DNA of 64,000 bases. It comes from Flavobacterium sp. KACC 22761 (GTDB lineage: Bacteria > Bacteroidota > Bacteroidia > Flavobacteriales > Flavobacteriaceae). The stretch is taken from assembly GCF_034058155.1 (NCBI RefSeq), contig NZ_CP139148.1, positions 1,798,001 through 1,862,000 of the forward strand. Reading direction: 5' to 3'. Made by a program: the position numbers and the translations under genes. Positions within the stretch are counted from its first letter, which is position 1, and the number at the start of each line of letters is the position of its first letter. This document shows, one piece after another, positions 17,260-26,795 of the stretch. The notes under the pieces were generated by a model. The model saw nothing but the letters and a program-made list of their open reading frames with translations, did not search any database and was not told the origin of the DNA.

Positions 17260-19143
17260 TTATTGAGCTAAAAATATATAGGAAACAATTGCACAAAGTC
17301 CTAAAACAAAGGCAAAAAGATATAATCCGATACTTCCGGTTTGTAATTTTTTTCCTTGGAATGATAATTCATTCGCCACTTTGCCTAATCCAAAAACTAG
17401 TGCTGATAAGCCAGTTTCAATATAATCTCTAAAGATTTTTGATAAACCGTTTATCGGACTTACAAATACAGCGTCATAAAGTTCATCAACATAATATTTG
17501 TTGTATAGCACTTTTGCTACACCAGTAATATTTTCGTCTGATTCAGGAACATTATCTTGTTTAAAGTATTTTACGTAAGCAATTAAAATTCCTAGTAAAC
17601 ATCCTAATACTGCAACTCCCATTAAAGCATATTCAGTTGTGCCTAAATGGTGTTCTTCACCAGCTGCTTTTGTGAAAAGAGGAGCTAAATACTCATTCAA
17701 CCAGCTGTTGCCTGGTAAACTAATCAATCCACCAAACGCAGCAAGAATAGCTAAAATGATAAGTGGAATAGTAATTAATGAACCACTTTCGTGTAAGTGA
17801 TGTTTTTGCTCTTCAGTTCCTCTAAATTCTTTGAAGAAAGTCAAGAACATTAAACGGAACATATAGAAAGCTGTCATGATTGAAGCAATAGATCCAACAA
17901 CGTATAACGGAATACTATGGTGGAAAGCAGTCATTAAAATTTCGTCTTTAGAGAAGAAACCTGAAAGTAAAGGGAAACCTGAAATTGCCAATGAAGAAAT
18001 CAACATCGTCCAGAACGTAATTGGCATTGCTTTACGCAAACCTCCCATGTTACGCATATCTTGCTCTCCATGTAATCCGTGAATCACAGATCCAGAACCT
18101 AAGAATAAACAAGCTTTGAAGAAAGCGTGTGTGATTACGTGAAAAACAGCTATTTCATAAGCTCCAAATCCTAATGCTAAAAACATTAATCCTAATTGTG
18201 AAACTGTAGAATAAGCCAATACTTTTTTGATATCGTTTTGTATTAAACCAATTGTAGCCGCAACTAACGAAGTAATTGCTCCAATAACTGCAATAACAGT
18301 TTGAACATCTGTTGCAAGGTCAAAAACAAAGTTTAATCTTGTTACCATGAAAATACCAGCAGTAACCATTGTAGCTGCGTGAATCAATGCAGAAACCGGA
18401 GTTGGTCCGGCCATCGCGTCAGGCAACCAAGTGTATAACGGAATTTGAGCAGATTTACCACAAGCTCCAATAAACAAGCATAAAGCAGCTAAAGAAAGTA
18501 ATGGTAAATTTAAGTTAGAAGCTCCAGCAATTGCAGTTTTTAAAGTGGCGTAATCTAATGTTGAAAACATTGATCCAATGATGAACATACCAATTAAAAG
18601 ACCTAAATCTCCAATTCTGTTCATGATGAAAGCTTTTTTTGCAGCATCATTGTAATCTTGGTTTTTATGCCAGAATCCAATTAAAAGGTAAGAGCAAAGT
18701 CCAACACCTTCCCATCCGATGAAAAGAACTAATAAGTTGCTTCCAATTACAAGTGTAATCATAAAGAATACGAATAAATTCAAATACGCAAAAAACTTGT
18801 GCATATTTTCATCATCATGCATGTAACTGATAGAGTATAAGTGAATCAAAGATCCGATTCCAGTTACAAAAAGTAACCAAAGAACAGATAATTGATCTAA
18901 TAAAAATCCAAGATTGATTTTTAAGTTGCTAATTTGAATCCAATCAAATAAAGAAACTTCAATTGCTTTTCCAGTCGAAGTAATTTGATTAAAAAGTAGA
19001 AGAGTAACGATGAAAGAAATTGCCACAGCAACAGTTCCGATTGCTCCAGAAACTGATTTTCCTAGGCTTTTTCCAAAGAAAACATTGATTAAAAATCCTA
19101 AAAAAGGAGTTAATACTAAAAGTAAAGCTAAATTAATATCCAT
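17260..19143 (-). CDS. nuoL: NADH:quinone oxidoreductase subunit L
   Basis: Distal proton-pumping subunit of complex I, 627 residues. The N-terminal antiporter unit contains GWEGVGLCSYLLIGFW (functional glutamate) and KSAQIPLYTWLPDAMAGPTP, followed by HAATMVTAGIFMVTRLN. The long C-terminal part (about 480-627) supplies the lateral helix that clamps NuoM and NuoN. The start is 5 bp downstream of the nuoK stop. Confidence 0.97.
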   Translation of the reverse strand: MDINLALLLVLTPFLGFLINVFFGKSLGKSVSGAIGTVAVAISFIVTLLLFNQITSTGKAIEVSLFDWIQISNLKINLGFLLDQLSVLWLLFVTGIGSLIHLYSISYMHDDENMHKFFAYLNLFVFFMITLVIGSNLLVLFIGWEGVGLCSYLLIGFWHKNQDYNDAAKKAFIMNRIGDLGLLIGMFIIGSMFSTLDYATLKTAIAGASNLNLPLLSLAALCLFIGACGKSAQIPLYTWLPDAMAGPTPVSALIHAATMVTAGIFMVTRLNFVFDLATDVQTVIAVIGAITSLVAATIGLIQNDIKKVLAYSTVSQLGLMFLALGFGAYEIAVFHVITHAFFKACLFLGSGSVIHGLHGEQDMRNMGGLRKAMPITFWTMLISSLAISGFPLLSGFFSKDEILMTAFHHSIPLYVVGSIASIMTAFYMFRLMFLTFFKEFRGTEEQKHHLHESGSLITIPLIILAILAAFGGLISLPGNSWLNEYLAPLFTKAAGEEHHLGTTEYALMGVAVLGCLLGILIAYVKYFKQDNVPESDENITGVAKVLYNKYYVDELYDAVFVSPINGLSKIFRDYIETGLSALVFGLGKVANELSFQGKKLQTGSIGLYLFAFVLGLCAIVSYIFLAQ

Positions 19144-19148
19144 TTCTT

Positions 19149-19469
19149 TTATCCTTTTAAATTTTTTAAGTTATCGATACTAATTGAGCCAATGTTTCTG
19201 AAAATAGAAACCAGAATCGCTAATCCAACTGCAACTTCGGCAGCAGCAACGGCCATCGAAAAGAATACGAAAACTTGTCCCTGTGCATCTTGATGATAAG
19301 TCGAAAAAGCTACAAATAAAAGGTTAACTGCATTCAGCATAATCTCGATAGACATAAAAACAATGATAGAATTTCGTCTGTATAACACACCAAAAACACC
19401 AATACAAAAAAGTACAACACTTAAAAAGATGTAATTTTCAATACCTATTTGATTTAATATATTACCCAT
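19149..19469 (-). CDS. nuoK: NADH:quinone oxidoreductase subunit K
   Basis: Small three-helix membrane subunit (106 residues, the family norm) that carries two conserved membrane glutamates of the proton path: one in [20 protein letters not shown] and one in [17 protein letters not shown]. Its start overlaps the nuoJ stop codon by one base. Confidence 0.97.
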   Translation of the reverse strand: MGNILNQIGIENYIFLSVVLFCIGVFGVLYRRNSIIVFMSIEIMLNAVNLLFVAFSTYHQDAQGQVFVFFSMAVAAAEVAVGLAILVSIFRNIGSISIDNLKNLKG

Positions 19470-20008
19470 TACTTATTTAATTTTTCTTTTTTAGACAATA
19501 ATACAGTTCCAATCATTGCAACTAAAAGTAAAACTGAAGCAAATTCAAATGGTACCATATATTCGTTCAATAATATTTTACCCAATACTTTAATCGATTG
19601 GAAATCTTCTCCTGTTGAATCGTAATCACCTACAATTGGTTTAGAGTTGATGAAGATTGCGATTAAAACAATAACAATCAAACAGAAAGAAACAATCGCA
19701 CCCAATCGCGTAATTCGTGGTCGGTGTACATCTTTTTGTTCGTTTAAGTTCATTAACATGATCGTAAACAGGAACAAAATCATAATTGCTCCAGCGTAAA
19801 CGATGATATGTACAATTGCTAAGAATTGAGAGTTTAATAATAAATAATGACCACCAATCGAGAAGAAACAAATCACCAAGTAAATAGCGGAGTGAATTGG
19901 GTTTCTGCTAAAAATAGTCAAGAAAGCAGTAATTACAGTAATAAACGCTAAGATACAAAATATCACTCCTACAGGAGTTGCGTTTGCAAGATCTGGAATG
20001 TGTATCAT
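19469..20008 (-). CDS. nuoJ: NADH:quinone oxidoreductase subunit J
   Basis: Five-helix membrane subunit of 179 residues linking NuoK to the quinone end. Family features include [20 protein letters not shown] and [19 protein letters not shown], the flexible third helix region with conserved tyrosine and glycine. The start shares one base with the nuoI stop and the end overlaps nuoK. Confidence 0.96.
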   Translation of the reverse strand: MIHIPDLANATPVGVIFCILAFITVITAFLTIFSRNPIHSAIYLVICFFSIGGHYLLLNSQFLAIVHIIVYAGAIMILFLFTIMLMNLNEQKDVHRPRITRLGAIVSFCLIVIVLIAIFINSKPIVGDYDSTGEDFQSIKVLGKILLNEYMVPFEFASVLLLVAMIGTVLLSKKEKLNK

Positions 20009-20553
20009 TAGTTAGCGTTATTAAGTTGTGAATTTTTCAAAGCCATTTCTAAAGGCATAACAAGTTTGTCTTTTCCAAAAATGAAATCTTCTCTATCATA
20101 GCTTGCAGGAACTAAAACTTTAGATTCTGTCAAGTAAATTGCATCTTTCGGACAAGCTTCTTCACACAAACCACAGAAAATACAACGAAGCATGTTGATT
20201 TCATAAATCTCAGCGTATTTTTCTTCTCTATACAAGTGTTTTTCATCTGCTTTGCGTTCAGCAGCTTTCATAGTGATCGCTTCTGCTGGACATGATAAAG
20301 CACATAATCCACAAGCAGTACAGTTTTCGCGACCTTGTTCGTCACGTTTTAGCATATGCTGACCACGGTAAACAGCACTTCTTTCACGTTCTTGCTCTGG
20401 GTAATGAATTGTAGCCTTTTTTCTAAAAAAGTGCTTAATGGTAATCAATAAACCTTTTACAATTGCCACAAGATACAATCGTTCCAAAAAAGTCATGTCC
20501 TTATTTGACACCACTTTTTTTCTACCCGATAATGATATAGTTTCTATTGACAT
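20008..20553 (-). CDS. nuoI: NADH:quinone oxidoreductase subunit I (two [4Fe-4S] clusters)
   Basis: Peripheral arm subunit that carries clusters N6a and N6b and passes electrons to NuoB. The two ferredoxin motifs are complete: CTACGLCALSCP and CIFCGLCEEACP. The N-terminal amphipathic segment (FLERLYLVAIVKGLLITIKH) anchors it to the membrane arm. At 181 residues it is near the family length. Confidence 0.97.
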   Translation of the reverse strand: MSIETISLSGRKKVVSNKDMTFLERLYLVAIVKGLLITIKHFFRKKATIHYPEQERERSAVYRGQHMLKRDEQGRENCTACGLCALSCPAEAITMKAAERKADEKHLYREEKYAEIYEINMLRCIFCGLCEEACPKDAIYLTESKVLVPASYDREDFIFGKDKLVMPLEMALKNSQLNNAN

Positions 20554-20636
20554 TTTTACTATTATAATTTATGATTCAAAATCTGATAAGTCAAATTCAA
20601 ATCTATTTTGTTTTTATTTGAAGCTGGTGGCGGTTC

Positions 20637-21689
20637 TTAGAATCCTAAAGCTGTTGCGATATCGTGTCTTAAAATAACAGCACCTGTAATCATGATATTA
20701 ATAATCGAAAGCGGAATTAAAATTCTCCAGCCTAGGTTCATTAATTGGTCATATCTAAATCTTGGAATCGTCCAACGTACCCACATGTAAAAGAATATGA
20801 AGAAACATATTTTTACAAATAAAACTGCAATTCCTAATAAATTAGCTGTATTTACACCAACATTTTCTACCATCCATTGCATTCCAGGATAATTGTAGCC
20901 TCCAAAGAATAAAACAGAAATAATAGTTGCTGAAATAAACATACTTGCATATTCAGCAAATAAATAGAATCCCATTTTCATGGATGAATATTCGGTATGG
21001 TAACCTCCAATTAACTCACTTTCGCATTCTGCTAAGTCGAAAGGTGTTCTGTTAGTTTCAGCAAAAGAACAAATTAGGAAGATTAGGAATGATAATGGCT
21101 GATAAAAAACATTCCAGTTCATTCCTTGTTGTTGTAAAGACATTTCTCTTAAGCTCATTGTTCCAGTCATCATCAATAATGCAATCATTGACAACCCCAT
21201 TGCAACTTCATAAGAAACCATTTGAGAAGCAGCACGAACTGCTCCCATTAATGAGAATTTATTGTTAGAAGCCCAACCACCAATCATGATGCCGTAAACT
21301 CCAACAGAAAGAACTCCGAAAATGTATAATAAAGCGATGTTTACATCAGTTGCTTGAAGAATAATGTCTCTTCCGAAAAGATGAAGTTTATCTCCCCATG
21401 GAATTACAGCGCTTGTCATTAAGGCTGTACTCATAGCAATTGCAGGACCTACAATGAATAAAAATCTATTTGGCGTGTTTGGGAAAAACTCTTCTTTAGA
21501 GAATAATTTCATACCATCCGCAAGTGGTTGTAATAAACCTCCCCATCCGGCGCGGTTTGGTCCAACACGGTCTTGCAAGAAAGCAGCAACTTTACGTTCT
21601 GCCCAAGTAGAATACATTGCCATAATCATTGTTACCGCAAAAACGACAACAATAACAACACTTTTTTCTATAATAAATGCACTTTCCAT
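20637..21689 (-). CDS. nuoH: NADH:quinone oxidoreductase subunit H
   Basis: Eight-helix membrane subunit (350 residues) that forms the quinone-binding tunnel together with NuoB and NuoD. Family marks are STWAERKVAAFLQDRVGPNR near the N-terminus, AETNRTPFDLAECESELIGG with the acidic loop, and the arginine-rich segment MWVRWTIPRFRYDQLMNLGW at the C-terminus. The start is 6 bp downstream of the nuoG stop. Confidence 0.97.
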   Translation of the reverse strand: MESAFIIEKSVVIVVVFAVTMIMAMYSTWAERKVAAFLQDRVGPNRAGWGGLLQPLADGMKLFSKEEFFPNTPNRFLFIVGPAIAMSTALMTSAVIPWGDKLHLFGRDIILQATDVNIALLYIFGVLSVGVYGIMIGGWASNNKFSLMGAVRAASQMVSYEVAMGLSMIALLMMTGTMSLREMSLQQQGMNWNVFYQPLSFLIFLICSFAETNRTPFDLAECESELIGGYHTEYSSMKMGFYLFAEYASMFISATIISVLFFGGYNYPGMQWMVENVGVNTANLLGIAVLFVKICFFIFFYMWVRWTIPRFRYDQLMNLGWRILIPLSIINIMITGAVILRHDIATALGF

Positions 21690-21695
21690 TTCTTA

Positions 21696-22724
21696 CTATT
21701 TTTGATCTTTATCAGTTAATGGAATTGCTGCCATACTAATTTTTTTACGGTCAATATCTCTACCTAAAAGGATATTCTTTTCAGTATCGATTTCAACTTT
21801 CTCTAATTTCTGAGTGTAGTTATTTTGGTTGATAACAGAATCTTTTTCAAATTCTCTTGGTCCTTCAATAACCCAGTCATTTATATTTTTGTGTTCAAAA
21901 CGACAACTGTTGCAAATGAATTCTTCAACTTCATGATATTCATCTTTACGACCAGTTACACGTTGAATTTCTCCACCAAACATCCAAACGGTAGTTTTAC
22001 CGCAACATCCTGGTGTTGTACATTCTCTGTGTGCATTGTAAGGTTTGTTAAACCAAACTCTTGATTTAAAACGGAAAGTTTTGTCTGTTAAAGCTCCAAC
22101 CGGACAAACATCAATCATGTTTCCAGAAAACTCATTGTCGATTGCTTTAGAAATACCAGTCGAGATATTAGCGTGATCTCCACGATCTAATACTCCGTGA
22201 ACTCTGTTGTCTGTCAATTGATCTGCAACTTGTACACATCTTTGGCATAAAATACAACGGTTCATATGCAGCTGAATATTTGGACCAATATCTTCTGGCT
22301 CAAATGTTCTTTTTTCTTCAATAAAACGTGATTTAGGATTACCGTGCTCAAAACTTAAATTTTGAAGATCACATTCTCCAGCTTGATCACAAATTGGGCA
22401 GTCTAATGGGTGGTTGATCAATAAAAATTCTGTTACAGATTTACGGGCTTCGGTAACTCTGGCAGAAGATTTACTGTTTACTTCCATTCCGTCCATACAT
22501 CCTGTTACACAAGATGCCATTAATTTTGGCATTGGTCTAGGGTCAGCTTCACTTCCTTTTGAAACTTCAACTAAACAACAACGGCATTTTCCACCGCTGC
22601 CTTTTAATTTTGAGTAATAGCACATGGCTGGCGGCACCAAATCTCCACCAATCATACGTGCAGCCTGCAGGATCGTTGTTCCTGGCTCTACGTCTATACT
22701 TTGACCGTCTATGGTTACTTTCAT
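21696..22724 (-). CDS. nuoG: NADH:quinone oxidoreductase subunit G, short form without the molybdopterin-type domain
   Basis: Iron-sulfur subunit of the NADH arm, only 342 residues where classic NuoG has about 700-900. The N-terminal part is complete: the [2Fe-2S] N1b site (about 34-50, MCYYSK, GKCRCCLVEV), the N5 site with its histidine (HPLDCPICDQAGECDLQ), and N4 ([4Fe-4S], CILCQRCV, then CPVGAL). Four more cysteines follow (CTTPGCCGKTTVW and FICNSC), matching the start of the molybdopterin-oxidoreductase fold, after which the protein stops. I see no frameshift, and the next gene starts 6 bp on, so this is a natural short form. Confidence 0.93.
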   Translation of the reverse strand: MKVTIDGQSIDVEPGTTILQAARMIGGDLVPPAMCYYSKLKGSGGKCRCCLVEVSKGSEADPRPMPKLMASCVTGCMDGMEVNSKSSARVTEARKSVTEFLLINHPLDCPICDQAGECDLQNLSFEHGNPKSRFIEEKRTFEPEDIGPNIQLHMNRCILCQRCVQVADQLTDNRVHGVLDRGDHANISTGISKAIDNEFSGNMIDVCPVGALTDKTFRFKSRVWFNKPYNAHRECTTPGCCGKTTVWMFGGEIQRVTGRKDEYHEVEEFICNSCRFEHKNINDWVIEGPREFEKDSVINQNNYTQKLEKVEIDTEKNILLGRDIDRKKISMAAIPLTDKDQK

Positions 22725-22732
22725 TTCTTTAT

Positions 22733-22810
22733 GTCTTAATGTCTAAAGTCTAAAGTCTAAAGTCAATCTACATAACTTTTAAACTTTCCAACTTTCGACT
22801 TTTTAACTTT
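22733..22810. repeat. short-word repeat between nuoF and nuoG
   Basis: A tandem of TCTAAAGTC words on the left half faces CGACTTTTTAACTTTTGAC words on the right half, so AAAGTC pairs with GACTTT. It fills the nuoF-nuoG gap on the operon mRNA. Confidence 0.7.
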
Positions 22811-22813
22811 TGA

Positions 22814-24184
22814 CTATATTATTATTTTACCGCCTACTAAGTGTTTAACTTGTGAAAAAGGTCCAGCAACAAAGTGATCTCTATTTTTGATTTTTTCAGG
22901 GAAACGAACATGATATTCGAATTCATCTCTAAAGTGACGAATTGCAGCAGCAACAGGCCAAGATGCGGCATCTCCTAGAGGACAAATTGTATTTCCTTCA
23001 ATTTTGCTTTGAATGCTCCATAACAATTCGATATCTTCTTCACGGCCTTGACCGTTTTCGATTCTCCATAAGATTTTTTCCAACCATCCAGTTCCTTCAC
23101 GGCAAGGTGTACATTGTCCGCATGATTCGTGGTGGTAGAAACGAGCAAAGTTCCAAGTGTTTCTAACGATACAAGCTGTGTCATCGTAAACAATAAATCC
23201 TCCAGAACCTAACATAGATCCGGTAGCAAAACCACCGTCACTTAAAGATTCGTAAGTCATTAATCGGTCTTCTCCATTTGCTGTTTTGAAAATTAATTCA
23301 GCCGGCAAAATTGGCACTGAAGAACCTCCAGGAACAAAAGCTTTCAAAGGTCGGCTTGAAGACATTCCTCCTAAATATTCATCAGAATTCATGAATTCGT
23401 CTACACTTAAACCTAATTCAATTTCATAAACACCAGGGTTTTTAATATTCCCCGAAGCAGAAATTAATTTAGTTCCAGTTGAACGGCCAACACCAATTTT
23501 AGCATAATCATCGCCAGAATTGTTAACGATCCAAGGCACAGTCGCAATAGTTTCAACATTGTTTACTACGGTTGGGTTTGCCCAAAGACCAGAAACTGCT
23601 GGGAAAGGTGGTTTGATACGAGGATTTCCTCTTTTACCTTCCAATGATTCGATCAAAGCTGTCTCTTCTCCACAGATATATGCCCCAGCTCCACAGTGTA
23701 CGTAAAGCTCAAGATCATAACCTGTTCCTAATATATTTTTTCCTAACCACCCTGCAGCTTTTGCTTCGGCGATTGCTCTTTCTAAAATTTTGAAAACCCA
23801 CATATATTCTCCACGAATGTAGATATAAGATAGGTTAGCGCCCAAAGCGTAGCTAGAAGTGATCATTCCTTCGATCAATAAGTGAGGAATATATTCCATC
23901 AAAAAACGATCTTTAAATGTTCCAGGCTCCGATTCGTCGGCATTACACACTAAGTGTCTTGGTCTTCCTGATTTTTTGTCAATAAAGCTCCATTTCATTC
24001 CGGCTGGGAAACCCGCGCCACCACGGCCACGTAATCCTGATTTTTTTACCTCTTCAGTAACTTCATCTGGTGTAAGTGTTTTTAAAGCTTTTTCTACAGA
24101 TGCATAACCGCCATTTTGACGATATACTTCGTAGGTTTTGATTCCAGGAATATTGATTTTATCTAATAATATTTTTTGTGACAT
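22814..24184 (-). CDS. nuoF: NADH:quinone oxidoreductase subunit F (NADH and FMN binding)
   Basis: NADH-oxidising subunit, 456 residues. The FMN/NADH region is GLRGRGGAGFPAGMKWSF with GAYICGEETALIESLEG. Cluster N3 ([4Fe-4S]) is in ESCGQCTPCREGTGW, with the fourth ligand in GNTICPLGDAA. The start is directly adjacent (one base) to the nuoE stop. Confidence 0.97.
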   Translation of the reverse strand: MSQKILLDKINIPGIKTYEVYRQNGGYASVEKALKTLTPDEVTEEVKKSGLRGRGGAGFPAGMKWSFIDKKSGRPRHLVCNADESEPGTFKDRFLMEYIPHLLIEGMITSSYALGANLSYIYIRGEYMWVFKILERAIAEAKAAGWLGKNILGTGYDLELYVHCGAGAYICGEETALIESLEGKRGNPRIKPPFPAVSGLWANPTVVNNVETIATVPWIVNNSGDDYAKIGVGRSTGTKLISASGNIKNPGVYEIELGLSVDEFMNSDEYLGGMSSSRPLKAFVPGGSSVPILPAELIFKTANGEDRLMTYESLSDGGFATGSMLGSGGFIVYDDTACIVRNTWNFARFYHHESCGQCTPCREGTGWLEKILWRIENGQGREEDIELLWSIQSKIEGNTICPLGDAASWPVAAAIRHFRDEFEYHVRFPEKIKNRDHFVAGPFSQVKHLVGGKIII

Positions 24185-24185
24185 C

Positions 24186-24716
24186 TTATTTATCGTGTAA
24201 TATTATTTTATCATCTCTACAATCAGCAATTAACTGATCAATTTTCTCTTCTGTCAATTTCTCTTTGTAGAAATCTCCCAATTGCATCATCGGAGCATAT
24301 CCGCAAGCGCCTAAACATTCTACACCAGCAAGGGTAAACATTCCATCAGGAGTTGTTTCGCCCATTTTAATGCCTAATTTTTCAGAAGTGTAATCCATTA
24401 AATTTTCGGCACCGCTTAAACAACAACAAGAAGTTTGGCAAAATTCAAACATGTACTTGCCAATTGGCTTTTGGTTGAACATCGTATAAAAAGTAACCAC
24501 TTCATAAACCTCAATAGGTTTTATCTGAAGAATCTCAGCAACTTTGTCTTGAAGTTCAATACTAAGCCAGTTGTTGTGTGCATCCTGAACCTCATGTAAA
24601 ACAGGCAATAAAGCCGATTTTTGTTTGCCTTCAGGATAATGACTGATTAATTCATTGATGCGTGTCATCAATGCTTCAGTCATGTTTATTTCTTGTTTGT
24701 AATGTTTACGTTCCAT
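24186..24716 (-). CDS. nuoE: NADH:quinone oxidoreductase subunit E ([2Fe-2S])
   Basis: Small [2Fe-2S] subunit (N1a) that partners NuoF, 176 residues. Ligands are in FCQTSCCCLSGAENL and CLGACGYAPMM, and the helical N-terminus binds NuoF (HYPEGKQKSALLPVLHEVQD). The first ATG is used; MTEALMTRI at residue 12 is an alternative start. The 194-bp gap to nuoD is filled with AGATTTT words. Confidence 0.95.
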   Translation of the reverse strand: MERKHYKQEINMTEALMTRINELISHYPEGKQKSALLPVLHEVQDAHNNWLSIELQDKVAEILQIKPIEVYEVVTFYTMFNQKPIGKYMFEFCQTSCCCLSGAENLMDYTSEKLGIKMGETTPDGMFTLAGVECLGACGYAPMMQLGDFYKEKLTEEKIDQLIADCRDDKIILHDK

Positions 24717-24910
24717 TTTTATTTTAGATTTTAGATTTTAGATTTTAGATTTTTTCAATCTTTGTCCATAATCCGTATTCTGCAATCTTTGTTTTAGTTT
24801 TAGATTTTTCAATCTGAATTCTTCAATTCTATATAAGTCTAGATTTTCAATCTAAAATTTAGAGATGCTATTCTGCAATCTAAAATTTAAAATCTTCAAT
24901 CTAGAATTTT
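24717..24910. repeat. short-word inverted repeat array between nuoD and nuoE
   Basis: The left part repeats TTTTAGA five times in tandem, the middle has scattered TTTAGATT and CAATCT words, and the right part repeats ATCTAAAATTTAAAATCTTC. Left and right are roughly complementary, so the operon mRNA would fold here. It shares its words with 27868-28022. Confidence 0.8.
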
Positions 24911-26149
24911 TTACGCGTCTAATTCTCCAGCAATTACGTTTAAACTTGATAAAATCACAATTGCATCAGAAAGCAATGCTCCCTTAATCATTTCAGGATA
25001 TGCCTGATAATAAATAAAACATGGTCTTCTGAAATGTAATCTATATGGAGTTCTGCTTCCGTCAGTAGCTAAATAAAAACCTAACTCTCCATTTCCACCT
25101 TCAACAGCATGGTAAATTTCGGCAACTGGAACAGGAACTTCTCCCATTACAATTTTAAAGTGATAGATTAGTGATTCCATATTATTATATACGTCTTCTT
25201 TTGGAGGAAGGTAATAATCTGGAACTTCAGCATGGTATTCATTTCCTGCCGGCATTTTATCCAAAGCTTGGCGAATAATGCTTAAACTTTCCCAAACTTC
25301 AGCATTACGAACACAGAAACGATCATAAGTATCTCCTGATTTTCCAACAGGAACAATAAAATCGAAATCTTCGTAAGATGAATAAGGTTGAGCAACACGA
25401 ACATCATAATCAACCCCTGCAGCACGCAAGTTAGGACCTGTAAATCCATATGCCATTGCTTTTTCAGCTGAAATGGCACCAACGTTTACAGTTCTATCAA
25501 GGAAAATTCTGTTTCTTTCGAATAGGTTTTCGAATTCTTTCCAAGCAACTGGAAATTCTTCAAGGAAAGTTTCTATTTTTTTGAAAGCTTCTGGAGACCA
25601 ATCTCTTTCAAATCCACCAATTCTTCCCATATTTGTTGTTAAACGAGCTCCGCAAATTTCTTCGTAAATCTCGTATACTTTTTCTCTAAATTGAAAAACG
25701 TATAAGAAACCAGTATAGGCACCAGTATCTACACCAAGGATTGAGTTACAAATTAAGTGGTCTGTAATACGAGCGAGCTCCATTACAATAACTCTTAAAT
25801 ATTGCGCTCTTTTTGGAACTTCAATACCTAAAAGTTTTTCTAAAGTCATCCACCATCCCATATTATTAATAGGAGAGGAGCAATAGTTCATACGATCTGT
25901 AAGAGGAGTAATTTGGTAAAAAGGACGATTTTCAGCGATTTTCTCAAATGCTCTATGGATGTAACCAACGGTTGGTTCAGCTTCAAGAATTCTTTCTCCA
26001 TCCATTAGTAAGATGTTCTGAAAGATACCGTGAGTAGCTGGGTGTGTAGGACCTAAATTCAGAACAGAAAGCTCGCTTCCGTCTTCATTGTGTCGCTCCT
26101 TAATTATTTTAGCATAACGATGCTCTGGTGGTAATAATAGTTCTGACAT
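24911..26149 (-). CDS. nuoD: NADH:quinone oxidoreductase subunit D
   Basis: Quinone-site subunit of the connecting module, 412 residues, derived from [NiFe]-hydrogenase large subunits. Markers are LNLGPTHPATHGIFQ with the quinone-binding histidine, EPTVGYIHRAFEKIAE and RMNYCSSPINNMGWWMTLEK. The C-terminus ends in the normal VIAGELDA. Its start is one base after the stop of the HepT-like gene, so a toxin-antitoxin pair separates it from nuoC (26796-27317), which is not the usual adjacency. Confidence 0.97.
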   Translation of the reverse strand: MSELLLPPEHRYAKIIKERHNEDGSELSVLNLGPTHPATHGIFQNILLMDGERILEAEPTVGYIHRAFEKIAENRPFYQITPLTDRMNYCSSPINNMGWWMTLEKLLGIEVPKRAQYLRVIVMELARITDHLICNSILGVDTGAYTGFLYVFQFREKVYEIYEEICGARLTTNMGRIGGFERDWSPEAFKKIETFLEEFPVAWKEFENLFERNRIFLDRTVNVGAISAEKAMAYGFTGPNLRAAGVDYDVRVAQPYSSYEDFDFIVPVGKSGDTYDRFCVRNAEVWESLSIIRQALDKMPAGNEYHAEVPDYYLPPKEDVYNNMESLIYHFKIVMGEVPVPVAEIYHAVEGGNGELGFYLATDGSRTPYRLHFRRPCFIYYQAYPEMIKGALLSDAIVILSSLNVIAGELDA

Positions 26150-26150
26150 T

Positions 26151-26498
26151 TTATAATGTTGAATTATTTATTTTATCTTCTATTTCAATTTTTAGATTTG
26201 GAATATGTTTTACAACAATACTCCAAATGTTTTCATCAGATATGCTATCATAAGCATGAATGATTTGGTTTCTAAGACCAATTATTCGACGAGCATTTGT
26301 AATTTCAAATTCTGTGTTTTCTTTTAGAATTCTGTTTACTGCTTCGCCTATGATTTCTAAATTTCTTTCAATACCTCTTTTTAACAAAGTGTTTTTAGAA
26401 TAATTAGAAAATGTTTTTTCTTCATTTAAAAGAAAACTATCAATCTCTTCAATGGCTAATTTTATATCAAATAATGATTTTAAAATTCTTTCATCCAT
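26151..26498 (-). CDS. hepT: HepT-like ribonuclease toxin (HEPN, DUF86)
   Basis: 115-residue HEPN-domain protein of the HepT/DUF86 family, which cuts RNA when not held by its partner. The catalytic R-X4-H-X-Y motif is intact: R76, H81 and Y83 in GLRNQIIHAYDSI. In characterised HepT the tyrosine is the residue that the MntA partner modifies with AMP. Helices before (KLAIEEIDSFLLNEEKTFSN, ERNLEIIGEAVNRILKE) and after match the fold. It overlaps the MntA-like gene by 8 bp and ends one base before nuoD. I expect it to be active if unmodified. Confidence 0.9.
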   Translation of the reverse strand: MDERILKSLFDIKLAIEEIDSFLLNEEKTFSNYSKNTLLKRGIERNLEIIGEAVNRILKENTEFEITNARRIIGLRNQIIHAYDSISDENIWSIVVKHIPNLKIEIEDKINNSTL

Positions 26499-26790
26499 AG
26501 ATTAATTGTTTTTCTCTATCTATAACTTTTCTGAAAACTGGATTTTTGATAGCTTGATTTTCAATTAAATCTACAGCCCGGTCAAATAGTAATTCAACCT
26601 TTTCTTTAAAATCCATATAATTATCAAAATAGTCTTCTAAATTAATTGATGAAAATTGAATTAACATATCAATATCACTTTCGTCATTAAATTGATCTGT
26701 TAAGATAGAACCAAACAAATGCAATTTCTCAACATGATGTTCCATGCAGAGCTGATTGAGTTTTTGTTTATTTTGTTCTATCAGTTTCAT
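26491..26790 (-). CDS. mntA: MntA-like minimal nucleotidyltransferase antitoxin
   Basis: 99-residue MNT-fold nucleotidyltransferase. G27-S28 and the D39-x-D41 pair (LHLFGSILTDQFNDESDIDM) are complete, with the likely third acid at D74 (AVDLIENQA) and the family C-terminus RKVIDREKQLIYG. It should transfer AMP to the HepT partner and silence it. It starts 5 bp after the nuoC stop and overlaps hepT by 8 bp, so it can only be transcribed from the nuo promoter (or an internal one I do not see). Confidence 0.9.
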   Translation of the reverse strand: MKLIEQNKQKLNQLCMEHHVEKLHLFGSILTDQFNDESDIDMLIQFSSINLEDYFDNYMDFKEKVELLFDRAVDLIENQAIKNPVFRKVIDREKQLIYG

Positions 26791-26795
26791 TTAAC

